From Micromonospora parva (GTDB lineage: Bacteria > Actinomycetota > Actinomycetes > Mycobacteriales > Micromonosporaceae), in contig NZ_JNZS01000006.1 in assembly GCF_000718515.1 (NCBI RefSeq), positions 124,001-188,000 on the forward strand: a stretch of 64,000 nt of DNA, read 5' to 3'. Shown piece after piece: positions 48,755 to 56,755 of the stretch. Positions within the stretch are counted from its first letter, which is position 1, and every line of letters starts with the position of its first letter. Below the pieces are notes generated by a model. The model ran no database searches, was not told where the DNA came from, and saw only the letters and a program-made list of their open reading frames with translations. The position numbers and the translations under genes are program-made.

Positions 48755-49795
48755 TCAGACGTACGGCCGTTTGGCGTACGCCTCGCGGAGCGCCGTCAAC
48801 CCGGGCGCCTTCGGCGTCAGGGTGCCCCAACCGGAGTTGAAGTAGTTGGTCCGCACGATCCGTGGTCCACGCTCGGCGTTGAGCTGGGCGATCGCCGCCG
48901 GCACGGTGGCGATCCAGGCGGCCTGGTTCGGGATCTCGGCCACCCGCACCCCCCACTCGGCGATGATCACCGGTCGGGACAGCGCCACCGGGCCGAGATC
49001 GGCCACCGCCCAGTCCTTGGTGCGACGGAACCGGGCCAGCGCGGTGTGGCTGGCGTTGGTGGCGTACGCGTTCCACTGGAGATAGTCGAGGCGGGACATC
49101 AGCGACTCCGGGTGGGTGCGCTGGAAGCAGGCCCTGTCGAAACCGCCGAGCCCCACCGAGAAGGTCGTGCCGGCCGGCAGCGTCCGCGCCTTGAACCACG
49201 TGAGGATGTAGTTCATCGCCTGCACCGCCCGCGCGTCCGACTCGGCCCAGCTGTACGCCTTGCCGTCCTCGGTGGTGCCGAACTCGTGGTCGGTGTCCAG
49301 TTCCGAGGCGAGCTGGATGTTCACCCCGAAGCCGAGCGTGCGGTACTGCGACAGCGCGCGGGCCAGCAACCCGTCGCACTGCCCCTTGATCACCTGCCCG
49401 TACCCGTACGCCCTCGGCCAGGTCGTGCCGGGTCGCTGCTGGATGGTCATCGTCGGTGCCGGCACGGTGTAGCTGGTGCCGTCCACCGAGAAGCTCTGCG
49501 TTCCGTAGTTCGAGGCGCCGTAGTGTTTCAACTCCAGGACCATGTTCATCTGCACACCGGCCTTGCCCAGGTTGACCAGCCAGGGCCGGTTGTAGCCGGG
49601 GAAGATGTAGCCGTCCGCGAGGCTGCGGTACTGGGTGAGTGACCGGAAGTTGCCGCCGGCCATGTCGGCGGTCGGATCGGCGCCCCCGGAGAGGTAGTAG
49701 CCGCCGAGCACCGGTTGTCCCAGGCTGTAGTCGGCGGCGGCCGTCGCGGTGTTGCCGGCGGCGTCACGGACCTGGACGGTGACCCGGGGCATCAC
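48755..49795 (-). CDS. glycosidase-like TIM-barrel protein with a partial Ig-like N-terminus, no signal peptide
   Basis: 346 aa from GTG 49795. Residues 1-25 (VTVQVRDAAGNTATAAADYS) are the closing strands of an Ig/cadherin-like domain whose first half seems to be encoded by the preceding gene. The rest reads like a (beta/alpha)8 glycoside hydrolase: LGGYYLSGGADP, FGVNIQLASELDTDHEFG, LDYLQWNAYAT and PVIIAEWGVR, with Glu residues in ASELD and AEWG as candidate acid and nucleophile. There is no export signal. Actinophage tail or virion-associated proteins have this look, so phage origin is possible. Confidence 0.6.
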   Translation of the reverse strand: MMPRVTVQVRDAAGNTATAAADYSLGQPVLGGYYLSGGADPTADMAGGNFRSLTQYRSLADGYIFPGYNRPWLVNLGKAGVQMNMVLELKHYGASNYGTQSFSVDGTSYTVPAPTMTIQQRPGTTWPRAYGYGQVIKGQCDGLLARALSQYRTLGFGVNIQLASELDTDHEFGTTEDGKAYSWAESDARAVQAMNYILTWFKARTLPAGTTFSVGLGGFDRACFQRTHPESLMSRLDYLQWNAYATNASHTALARFRRTKDWAVADLGPVALSRPVIIAEWGVRVAEIPNQAAWIATVPAAIAQLNAERGPRIVRTNYFNSGWGTLTPKAPGLTALREAYAKRPYV

Positions 49796-50061
49796 GCCAC
49801 CGACCGATACACGGCCACGGAGCCGTTGTCGGAAACCCGGGTCCAGGTACGCCCGGAGTTGTCGGAGACGGTCACGGTGAGTGGGTCGATGACCGCCGTG
49901 ACCTTGACCGGCGCGCTGCTGTTGCCCTGCGCGTCGGTGACCACGATGGTGACGGTCAGCGGCTTGGTGTCGGCGTCCGAGTAGGTCACGGTCAGCAGCA
50001 TCTGGTCACCCGGCGCGAAGACGGATGCGTTCAAGGCTGCGGTCGCGGTGGGAGCGGCCAT
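49792..50061 (-). CDS. Ig-like beta-rich protein, N-terminal half of a split locus (89 aa)
   Basis: ATG 50061 with AAAGGG 6 bases upstream. One complete Ig-like repeat (TATAALNASVFAPGDQMLLT, then LTVTIVVTDAQGNSSAPVKV) and the first half of a second (PLTVTVSDNSGRTWTRVSDN, GSVAVYRSVA). The second repeat appears to finish in the next gene, in a frame shifted by -1 at the GTGA overlap. No signal peptide. Style resembles actinophage minor tail proteins. Confidence 0.6.
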   Translation of the reverse strand: MAAPTATAALNASVFAPGDQMLLTVTYSDADTKPLTVTIVVTDAQGNSSAPVKVTAVIDPLTVTVSDNSGRTWTRVSDNGSVAVYRSVA

Positions 50062-50408
50062 GTCGGGCCCTTTCTGGCTCGGTCGCCAGGGCTCGGCGCG
50101 CGGTCGAGCGACGCCGGACCCCGGCGGGGTCCACGGTGCGAAAGGCCGGCGGGGCACGGGGGCGGCGGCACGGCCGGCGGACGGCGTTGCCTGACAGCCG
50201 ACGGTGCTGACGTCCCTGTCCCGGTGGGCGGAGGCACCGCTGCGGGCGCCCGCAGGGTGTCGGTGGCAGCCTCGGCCTGTCGTACGCGCGATCGGAGCGG
50301 CAGCTGTGCCGTGACCGTCGCGGCTTCGAGGCCGGGCTGGGTGAGGGCGGCACCGGTACGGACGATCTTGTCCGAACCGGGCCGGAGGATCGGGATGTGG
50401 CCCGCCAC
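50031..50408 (-). CDS. possible small gene ahead of the split Ig/glycosidase locus
   Basis: GTG 50408 has GGAGG 7 bases upstream, and the first 60 residues (VAGHIPILRPGSDKIVRT, LTQPGLEAATVTAQLPLR) look protein-like and recall phage decoration-protein starts. After about residue 72 the frame turns Pro/Arg-rich and runs into the next gene, so it may be a degraded or frameshifted gene. The rest of the region up to 50596 shows nothing I can support. Confidence 0.3.
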   Translation of the reverse strand: MAGHIPILRPGSDKIVRTGAALTQPGLEAATVTAQLPLRSRVRQAEAATDTLRAPAAVPPPTGTGTSAPSAVRQRRPPAVPPPPCPAGLSHRGPRRGPASLDRAPSPGDRARKGPTWPLPPRPQP

Positions 50409-50596
50409 CCGTCTACCTCCACCTGCCCCAAGAGTGCTCTACCAGGGGCTTTACCGTCTTGTCCGAATTGCGACAAGGCTCCGGTGGGGCTCGGCGCGAC
50501 GGTTACTCGGGCGGCATGCCGCGTACGGCCCTTCAGTCACGTTTCGAAATGCCAGATATCGTCTACTTCGTCCTTGTGCATGGAAGAGTGAGCACC

Positions 50597-51028
50597 ATGA
50601 CGACGAATCATCCGGCATCTGCGGCGACAGACCCGGGGTACGCCGCCGCGCTGGACACGGCTGAGCGTCTGCTGGGCTTCCGCTTGGAGCGCTTTCTTGG
50701 CGCCACCCCTGGTGAGCCAGCCAACGGCGCAGACTTCAAACGGATCGCGACGATGCACGCCTTCGGCGACGTCTGGCCGCGCACCGAGCACCTGGATACA
50801 CGGACGCGGGCACTGGTGTCCGTCACCATCGCGGCGACGCTCGGTGTCCTGGAGCCCCTCCGTGGTCAGCTGCGCATCGCGCTCAACGCCGGCGCCACCA
50901 AGGAAGAGATCGCCGAAGTCTTTCTTCAGGTCGCGGCCTACGCTGGCGTAGCACGCGCGTTCGACGGCTACCAGGTCGCCGCCCAGGTCTTCGCCGAGAA
51001 CCCCGAGCCCTCAGGCCCTGGTAAGTAA
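50597..51028 (+). CDS. carboxymuconolactone decarboxylase (CMD) family protein
   Basis: 143 aa from ATG 50597 (GGAAGAG 8 bases upstream). All-helical CMD fold: DTAERLLGFRLERFLGA, HAFGDVWPRTEHLDTRTRAL, VSVTIAATLGVLEPLRGQLR, and IALNAGATKEEIAEVFLQVA followed by AYAGVARAFDGY. There is no CXXC, so it belongs with the PcaC-like decarboxylases rather than AhpD peroxidases. It sits beside TetR, aldehyde dehydrogenase and MFS genes, suggesting a small catabolic cassette. Confidence 0.85.
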   Translation: MTTNHPASAATDPGYAAALDTAERLLGFRLERFLGATPGEPANGADFKRIATMHAFGDVWPRTEHLDTRTRALVSVTIAATLGVLEPLRGQLRIALNAGATKEEIAEVFLQVAAYAGVARAFDGYQVAAQVFAENPEPSGPGK

Positions 51029-51040
51029 GGTCCCCCGCAG

Positions 51041-51132
51041 GACCTGATCACCCACCGCCGGGACCGTTACGCGGAAAGGCTCATTGGGCGGCTGAACGAC
51101 GAGGTGAGCGAGCCCACGCCGTGCGGGGACGG
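51041..51132 (+). pseudogene. fragment of a maleylpyruvate isomerase/DinB-like gene
   Basis: Frame 51041 reads DLITHRRDRYAERLIGRLND then EVSEPTPCGD. RYAERL..RL.D...EPTPC.DW is the N-terminal signature of mycothiol-dependent maleylpyruvate isomerase-like proteins. No start codon with a ribosome site and no continuation after GDGPQ, so only a remnant is left. Confidence 0.4.
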
Positions 51133-51173
51133 ACCCCAGCGACCCATCCGTGCAGACGCTCAGTGCCTGCCCG

Positions 51174-51722
51174 TCAGCTTCGCCCGACGCCGCGCAACAG
51201 CGCGTCGACGACCAGGTCGGCGGCGGGTGCGGCGGCCAGGTCGGGAAAGTTTTCCGCGGTGGCGTTCACAAGTTGGTCCAGCAGCGTCCTGACCCAGCCC
51301 GGTGGCAGGTCGGCGCGGAGTAGCCCCTCGTCGGTGGCGCGCTGGATGAACCGGTCGAGCCGCTCGCCGAGTTGCTTGCTCCGGGCCGCGGCCTCGACGT
51401 CCATGTTCATCATTGGCTTGAGGACCTGGATCGACCACCGCCGGATGACCGGGATGATGCCCTCCACATAGCGGTGCAGGGCCACCGCGACCGGTGCCTC
51501 CGTCAGCCGGGCGTCGTCGAGCGCGCGCTCGGAGGCGTCGAGCTTGGCCTGGTAGACCCCGGCGAGCAGGGCCTCCCGGGTGGCGAATCGGCGGTAGACG
51601 GTGCGCCGGTCGACGCCGGCCGTGGCAGCGATCGTGGCGATGCTGGTGGCCGGATCCTGCGCGAGCAGCCGAGCACCCACGTGGAGGACCGTGTCGAGGT
51701 TACGGGCTGCGTCGGCTCTCAT
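51174..51722 (-). CDS. TetR/AcrR family regulator
   Basis: 182 aa from ATG 51722. N-terminal TetR HTH: LDTVLHVGARLLAQDP, TSIATIAATAGVDRRTVYRR, FATREALLAGVY. The rest is an all-helical ligand domain with PMMNMDVEAAARSKQLGERLDRF. It is divergent from the aldehyde dehydrogenase-MFS pair across a 223-base spacer that has three TGTGGC half sites, so it probably represses that pair and itself. Confidence 0.9.
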   Translation of the reverse strand: MRADAARNLDTVLHVGARLLAQDPATSIATIAATAGVDRRTVYRRFATREALLAGVYQAKLDASERALDDARLTEAPVAVALHRYVEGIIPVIRRWSIQVLKPMMNMDVEAAARSKQLGERLDRFIQRATDEGLLRADLPPGWVRTLLDQLVNATAENFPDLAAAPAADLVVDALLRGVGRS

Positions 51723-51744
51723 AGTGCCGTCAATTCTACCCCTG

Positions 51745-51837
51745 TGTGGCAGGTCACGCCGCTAGTTGCACACGTTGGTGGCGAAACCAGAGATAAGCGC
51801 TACGGTTTTGTGGCAGCTAGACATACGACGCGCCACA
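51745..51837. promoter_or_regulatory. repeated TGTGGC half sites in the TetR/ALDH spacer
   Basis: TGTGGCAG at 51745-51752 and again at 51809-51816; GCCACA (inverted TGTGGC) at 51832-51837, 17 bases after the second copy. These are candidate binding sites for the divergent TetR regulator. Confidence 0.35.
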
Positions 51838-51945
51838 TCGTTGTGCCCCCCGATGATCGCGGCGCGGAACGCGTACGCGGCGGGGGCGGCAGTCCGGACG
51901 CCGATTACGAATCGGCCCAAAACCTGCAATAAGGGAGTAGTCACT

Positions 51946-53370
51946 GTGATCGTTCACGACAAGCTCTACGTTGGTGGCCAGTGGGTAGCGCCCGCCGAGG
52001 GCGGCCTGCTCGACGTCCACTCGCCACACGACAAGTCGCTGGTGGGGCGGGCCGCCGAGGCCTCACCGGCCGACGTCGACCGAGCGGTCGCCGCCGCGCG
52101 GAAGGCCTTCGACGACGGGCCGTGGCCCCGGATGACGCCGCGGGAACGCCAGGCGGTTATCGCCCGATTCAACGAACTACACGCGGCGCGGGCCGACGAA
52201 CTGGCCGCATTGATCACTTCGGAGAACGGCTCCGCGTCGTGGTTCACCCGGTGGACGCTGCACGCACTGGCGGAGCAGACCGGCGCCTACCTGAGGGCCG
52301 CCGAGGCCTTCGGGTGGGAGGAACGGGCAACCGAATCCGGCCCGCTGATCCGACGCGAGCCGGTCGGTGTGGTCGCCGCGGTCATCCCGTGGAACGCCCC
52401 GCACCAGTCGGCACTGGTGAAGATGATTCCGGCGCTGCTGGCGGGCTGCACGGTCATCCTGAAGGCGTCGCCCGAGACCGCGCTGGACGCGCTGGTGCTG
52501 GGCGAGATCTTCGAGCAGGCTGGGCTGCCGGAGGGCGTGGTCAGCATCCTGCCGGCGGGCCGGGAGACGAGCGCGTATCTCGTCGCGCACCCCGACGTGG
52601 ACAAGGTCGCCTTCACCGGATCGACCGCCGCCGGGCGCACGATCGCGTCCGTGGCGGGCCAGCAGCTCAAGCGGGTGAGCCTGGAGCTGGGCGGCAAGTC
52701 CGCGACGGTCATCCTGCCGGACGCGGACCTCTCGGCCGTGGTCGAGGGACTCAAGTTCCTGTCGTTCGGCAACAACGGCGAATCCTGCGTCGCGCACACC
52801 CGCATCCTGGCCCCGCGCAGCCGCTACGAGGAGGTCGTCGAGGCCGTGAAGACCATGACGGAGAGCCTCGTCGTGGGAGACCCCGCCGACCCGGGTACGT
52901 GGATCGGCCCGATGGTCCGCGCCGACCAGCAGCAGCGGGTCCGGAGCTACATCGAACTCGGCATCTCCGAGGGGGCGCGTCTCGTCACCGGCGGTCCCGA
53001 GGTGCCGGAGGGGCTCGAGGGCGGTTACTACGTACGGCCGACGGTCTTCGCCGACGTCGACAACGGCATGCGCATCGCCCAGGAGGAGATCTTCGGACCG
53101 GTCCTCGTCGTCATCGCGTACGAGGACGAGGACGACGCGGTACGCATCGCCAACGACTCCCCGTACGGGCTCGGCGGTGGGGTGTGGACGGCCGACGTCG
53201 AGCGTGGCCTGGCGCTCGCCCGCCGGATCCGTACCGGCTTCTTCACCGTCAACGGCGCCGACCCGGGCTTCGACGCGCCCTTCGGCGGCTACAAGGGCAG
53301 CGGTATCGGCCGCGAGTTCGGAGCCGTCGGCCTGGCCCAGTACGTGGAGCACAAGACCATCGCGGTCTGA
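51946..53370 (+). CDS. aldehyde dehydrogenase family protein
   Basis: 474 aa from GTG 51946 with AAGGGAG 8 bases upstream. ALDH fold: IPWNAPHQSALVKMIPALLA, AFTGSTAAGRTIAS, catalytic Glu in SLELGGKSA, catalytic Cys in FGNNGESCVAHTRIL, EEIFGPVLVVI and PFGGYKGSGIGREFG. It oxidises an aldehyde to acid with NAD(P). The frame is open upstream to 51766, but that part crosses the TetR promoter. It is followed 46 bases later by an MFS exporter, probably one operon. Confidence 0.93.
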   Translation: MIVHDKLYVGGQWVAPAEGGLLDVHSPHDKSLVGRAAEASPADVDRAVAAARKAFDDGPWPRMTPRERQAVIARFNELHAARADELAALITSENGSASWFTRWTLHALAEQTGAYLRAAEAFGWEERATESGPLIRREPVGVVAAVIPWNAPHQSALVKMIPALLAGCTVILKASPETALDALVLGEIFEQAGLPEGVVSILPAGRETSAYLVAHPDVDKVAFTGSTAAGRTIASVAGQQLKRVSLELGGKSATVILPDADLSAVVEGLKFLSFGNNGESCVAHTRILAPRSRYEEVVEAVKTMTESLVVGDPADPGTWIGPMVRADQQQRVRSYIELGISEGARLVTGGPEVPEGLEGGYYVRPTVFADVDNGMRIAQEEIFGPVLVVIAYEDEDDAVRIANDSPYGLGGGVWTADVERGLALARRIRTGFFTVNGADPGFDAPFGGYKGSGIGREFGAVGLAQYVEHKTIAV

Positions 53371-53416
53371 GCAGGACCGCTGTCTGCTCCCGACCACCGA
53401 GAACTGGAGTCTTTTC

Positions 53417-54856
53417 GTGGCTCGGACCACCACCCGTACCCCCTACCGGATCACATTCGCCGTCCTCGCGGCCGGCGCCGGTTTCTTCGCGATGCTGCAG
53501 TCGCTCGTCAGCCCGGTGCTGTCGACGATCCAGCACGACCTGCACACCTCGCAGAACACCGTGACCTGGGTGCTGACGGCGTACCTGCTCTCCGCGTCGG
53601 TCTTCACGCCGATCCTCGGACGGATCGGTGACATGGTCGGCAAGGAGCGGATGTTCGTCGTCTCCCTGGTCGCGCTCATCGCCGGCTGCCTGCTGGCCGT
53701 CATCGCACCGAACATCGGCGTGCTCATCGTGGCCAGGATCGTGCAGGGTGTCGGTGGTGCCGTCTTCCCGCTGTCGTTCGGAATCATCCGGGACGAGTTC
53801 CCGGCGGCCCGGAGCACGGCGGCGATCGGGGCGATGTCGGCCCTGCTCGCCGCCGGCGGGGGACTGGGCACCGTGCTCGCCGGGCCGATCGTCGGCGCCT
53901 TCGGCTATCGGGGGCTTTTCTGGATCCCCATGGTCGTGCTGATCGCGACGGCCGTGGCGGCGCACTTCCTCATACCGGAGTCGCCCGTACGGACGCCGGG
54001 CCGGATCAACTGGCTCGCCACCGTACTGCTGTCCGGGTGGCTCGTCGCGCTGATGCTGGCGGTCAGCAAGGCCCCGGCGTGGGGTTGGACCTCGGGTAGG
54101 GTGCTCGGTCTCCTGCTCGTCGCGGTGCTCGTCCTCGCCTCCTGGGTGATCACCGAGACCCGTTCGACCAACCCGCTCATCGACATGCGGGTGATGCGCC
54201 TGCCGACGGTGTGGACCACCAACCTGGTCGCGCTGCTCTTCGGCGCGGGCATGTTCGCCATCCTCGCGTTCCTGCCGCAGTTCGTGCAGACCCCGACGGT
54301 CGCGGGCTATGGGTTCGGGGCCAGCGTCACCGAGGCGGGGCTGTTGCTGGTGCCGATGCTCGTCGCCATGTTCCTGACCGGCATCGTCAGCGGCCGGATG
54401 GAGCGGATTCTCAGCGGTAAGGCACAACTCGCCGCGGGCTCCGCCTTCAGCGTGGTCTCGTGCGCCCTGCTCGCCGTGGCCCACGACGCACGCTGGCAGA
54501 TCGTGGTCGCCTCGTCCGTGTTCGGGGTCGGCATCGGCCTGGCGTACGCGTCCATGACGAACCTGATCGTGCAGAACGTCTCGGCCGCGCAGACCGGTGT
54601 GGCGGCGGGGATGAACGCGAACATCCGGACCATCGGTGGATCGATCGGGGCGGCCGTGATGAGCAGCATCGTCACCGGCCACCTGCGTCCGGACGGTCTG
54701 CCGTACGAGTCCGGGTTCACCCACGGGTTCGAGATGCTGACCGTCACCTCGCTCGCGGCAGTGGTGGCGGCGCTTGTCGTGCCCGCCGTCCGCCGAGCGT
54801 CCCGCACGGGCGAGAGCGGTGTGGCACCGGCCCCGCTGGTCGCGCGGCGCCCGTAG
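53417..54856 (+). CDS. MFS transporter (DHA2/14-TM type)
   Basis: 479 aa from GTG 53417 (GGAG 7 bases upstream). About 14 TM helices. MFS motif A GRIGDMVGKERMF after TM2, motif C-like GGGLGTVLAGPIVGAFGYRG after TM5, as in EmrB/QacA drug and metabolite exporters. Co-transcribed with the aldehyde dehydrogenase, and so likely exports or imports the substrate of that small pathway. Its 3' end runs up against a truncated methyltransferase-like fragment. Confidence 0.9.
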   Translation: MARTTTRTPYRITFAVLAAGAGFFAMLQSLVSPVLSTIQHDLHTSQNTVTWVLTAYLLSASVFTPILGRIGDMVGKERMFVVSLVALIAGCLLAVIAPNIGVLIVARIVQGVGGAVFPLSFGIIRDEFPAARSTAAIGAMSALLAAGGGLGTVLAGPIVGAFGYRGLFWIPMVVLIATAVAAHFLIPESPVRTPGRINWLATVLLSGWLVALMLAVSKAPAWGWTSGRVLGLLLVAVLVLASWVITETRSTNPLIDMRVMRLPTVWTTNLVALLFGAGMFAILAFLPQFVQTPTVAGYGFGASVTEAGLLLVPMLVAMFLTGIVSGRMERILSGKAQLAAGSAFSVVSCALLAVAHDARWQIVVASSVFGVGIGLAYASMTNLIVQNVSAAQTGVAAGMNANIRTIGGSIGAAVMSSIVTGHLRPDGLPYESGFTHGFEMLTVTSLAAVVAALVVPAVRRASRTGESGVAPAPLVARRP

Positions 54857-54884
54857 GCGAGGGCGCGTCCGACCAGCGGGCGGC

Positions 54885-54962
54885 GGACACAGCGACCAGG
54901 CGGCTCCACCGACCCACGTACGCCTCGTACGTGTCACCGTTCGCCCACACCGGCTGCACCAT
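54885..54962 (-). pseudogene. 5' fragment of a class I SAM methyltransferase gene
   Basis: The ATG at 54962 opens MVQPVWANGDTYEAYVGRWS then RLVA, the standard N-terminus of a SAM-dependent methyltransferase (WANG.AYE.YVGRWSR.VA). Similarity stops after about 26 residues, just before the MFS gene end. 54963-55086 holds nothing else clear. Confidence 0.55.
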
Positions 54963-55086
54963 CCCGGACCGATACGACAGGCCAGGGGCCGTCGGTGCTG
55001 GCGTTCAGTCGAGATGGTCGGCGGGGCGGTCTGGAGCAGCCAGACCAGCGGCGGGACCAACGGCGCCGCCCACCGCACCCGTTGGC

Positions 55087-56106
55087 TCAGCGACGCCGCA
55101 GCGCCGGGTCGAGCAGGGCGGGCGGGGTGTCGAACTTCTCGCCTGCGGCGAGGTCGACCCCGGGTGCGACGATCGCGTCGATCGCGTCGAGCACGTCGGC
55201 CGGGAGCACGGTGTCCGCGGCGGCGAGTTGGGCGTGCAGGTGGTCGATGGTGCGGGGGCCGATGATCGCGCTGGTCACGGCCGGGTGCGCGGTGACGAAC
55301 CCGAGTGCGAGCTGGATCAGGGTGAGCCCCGCCTCGTCGGCGACGGTGGCCAGCTGCTCGACAGCGTGGAGCCGGGCCTGGTTGGCCGGGATGCTGAGGT
55401 CGAAGCGGGCGGGCAGGATCGCCGAGCGGCTGGTGGTGATCTCCCGGCCGGCGCGGATCGCGCCGGAGAGCCAGCCCGAGGCGAGCGGGCTCCAGGCGAG
55501 CACGCCGAGCCCGTACTGCTCGGTCACGGGCAGGACGTGGGCCTCGATCCCCCGTTGCAGGATCGAGTAGCTGGGCTGCTCCGTGACGTACCGGCCCAGG
55601 TGGTGCTCCCTTGCAGCCCATTCGGCCTGCACGATGCGGTACGCGGGGAAGGTCGAGGAGCCGAAGTAGCGGATCTTTCCCGCCCGTTGCAGGTCGGTCA
55701 GCGCCGACAGGGTTTCCTCGTCGCTGGTGGTCGGGTCCCACCGGTGGATCTGGTAGAGGTCGACGTGGTCGACGCCGAGGCGGCGCAGGCTGTTGTCCAA
55801 CTCGGTGACGAGCCAGCGGCGCGAGCTGCCCCGCTGATTGCGCTCGTCGCCCATCGGCATGCCGGCCTTCGTGGCCAGCACGATGTCGTCGCGACGGCCG
55901 GCGATGGCTTTGCCGACCAGTTCCTCCGACTCCCCCTGGCTGTACATGTCGGCGGTGTCGATCAGGTTGATCCCGGCCTCCAACGCGGCGTCGACGATCG
56001 CCGTCGCCTCGCCCTGGGTGGTGTGCCCCAGTTTGCCGAAGTTCATTGCGCCGAGCACGAGGGTGCTGACCTGGACGCCGGTGCGCCCGAGGGTGCGGTA
56101 CTGCAT
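55087..56106 (-). CDS. aldo/keto reductase
   Basis: 339 aa from ATG 56106 (GGAGGA 6 bases upstream). AKR barrel: LGRTGVQVSTLVLGAMNFG, LIDTADMYSQGESEELVG (catalytic Asp and Tyr), LATKAGMP (catalytic Lys), VDLYQIHRWDP (catalytic His), and late NADPH-site IIGPRTIDHLHAQL. Length and motifs match the AKR group related to YrpG/PhdI-like general stress reductases. Two GGAAC-N3-GTTCC operators lie in its promoter. Confidence 0.92.
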   Translation of the reverse strand: MQYRTLGRTGVQVSTLVLGAMNFGKLGHTTQGEATAIVDAALEAGINLIDTADMYSQGESEELVGKAIAGRRDDIVLATKAGMPMGDERNQRGSSRRWLVTELDNSLRRLGVDHVDLYQIHRWDPTTSDEETLSALTDLQRAGKIRYFGSSTFPAYRIVQAEWAAREHHLGRYVTEQPSYSILQRGIEAHVLPVTEQYGLGVLAWSPLASGWLSGAIRAGREITTSRSAILPARFDLSIPANQARLHAVEQLATVADEAGLTLIQLALGFVTAHPAVTSAIIGPRTIDHLHAQLAAADTVLPADVLDAIDAIVAPGVDLAAGEKFDTPPALLDPALRRR

Positions 56107-56169
56107 GACTGTTCCTCCACGGAAGGGTGAGGTGACACTGGCCCACCGGCTCTGACATCCTGAGCAAGT

Positions 56170-56218
56170 GGAACCACGTTCCGCTACGAACGATACGGAA
56201 CGCTGTTCCGTTTGACAA
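56170..56218 (-). promoter_or_regulatory. promoter with two GGAAC-N3-GTTCC operators
   Basis: On the - strand TTGTCA (56218-56213), 17-base spacer, TATCGT (56195-56190). The spacer is filled by ACGGAACAGCGTTCCGT (56211-56195; perfect 7-bp arms around 3 bases). A second site GGAAC-GTG-GTTCC (56182-56170) lies where transcription should begin, 27 bp centre to centre. The likely regulator is a TetR- or MarR-type protein encoded elsewhere. Confidence 0.75.
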
Positions 56219-56278
56219 GTGACGGAGGCGACGGCGGGGTGGCCGGCGAGGGCGCCGGGCCGCAACAACTTATTGATC

Positions 56279-56746
56279 ATGGCGGACTGGGAGCTTCGGC
56301 CGGCTTCGGCGACGGACGTCGAGGCGGTGGCCGAGTTGCGGGCGGTGGTGCTGCGGGCCGACCTGGAGCGGCTGGGGCGGTACGACGACCAGCGGGTGCG
56401 GCAGCGCCTGCGGGACGGCTTCGCGCCGGCGTACACCTGGGTTGTCGAGGTGGACGGCGCGTTCGCCGGCTGCGTGGCGCTGCGACCGGACGGGGACGCC
56501 CACTGGCTGGAGCACTTCTACCTGGCTCCGCGGCTACAGGGCGGCGGCATCGGCACGGCCGTGCTGCGCGAGTTGCTGGAGCGCTGCGATCGCGACGGCA
56601 CCCCGGTTCGCCTGAACGTGCTGCGGGGCAGCCCGGCCCGACGGCTGTACGAGCGGCACGGTTTCACCGTCGACGCCGAGGATCCGGTGGACGTCTTCCT
56701 GGTCCGCGCGCCCAGGATGATCAGCGACGAGGGCTTGTCAATGTAA
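56279..56746 (+). CDS. GNAT family N-acetyltransferase
   Basis: 155 aa from ATG 56279. GNAT fold: LRPASATDVEAVAELRAVVL, VVEVDGAFAGCVALRPDGD, HFYLAPRLQGGGIGTAVLRE (acetyl-CoA loop Q.GGGIG) and LNVLRGSPARRLYERHGF. Acetylates an unknown amine. The ribosome site is poor; a GTG at 56219 would extend it by 20 residues. The stop lies inside the first operator of the following HTH gene, 9 bases before its start, so the two are probably co-transcribed. Confidence 0.88.
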   Translation: MADWELRPASATDVEAVAELRAVVLRADLERLGRYDDQRVRQRLRDGFAPAYTWVVEVDGAFAGCVALRPDGDAHWLEHFYLAPRLQGGGIGTAVLRELLERCDRDGTPVRLNVLRGSPARRLYERHGFTVDAEDPVDVFLVRAPRMISDEGLSM

Positions 56747-56754
56747 TGTTGACA
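56736..56754. promoter_or_regulatory. operator TGTCAA-N7-TTGACA, copy 1
   Basis: TGTCAATGTAATGTTGACA. It covers the GNAT stop codon and ends one base before the ATG of the HTH gene. The same 6-7-6 pattern recurs at 57219-57237. Confidence 0.75.
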
Positions 56755-56755
56755 G

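Noticed and set aside
50405..50450. tRNA-like string on the - strand (GGTAGAGCACTCTTGGGG)
   Set aside because: It resembles a D-arm and anticodon stem, but no acceptor stem and no T-arm (GGTTCGAATCC type) follow; at most a remnant.
51766..51945. longer aldehyde dehydrogenase start
   Set aside because: The extra 60 residues do not resemble any ALDH, lack a ribosome site and cross the TetR promoter, whereas GTG 51946 has AAGGGAG.
53249..56218. 989-codon open frame on the - strand
   Set aside because: It spans the MFS gene antisense and the aldo/keto reductase in another frame; low-complexity Arg/His/Gly composition.
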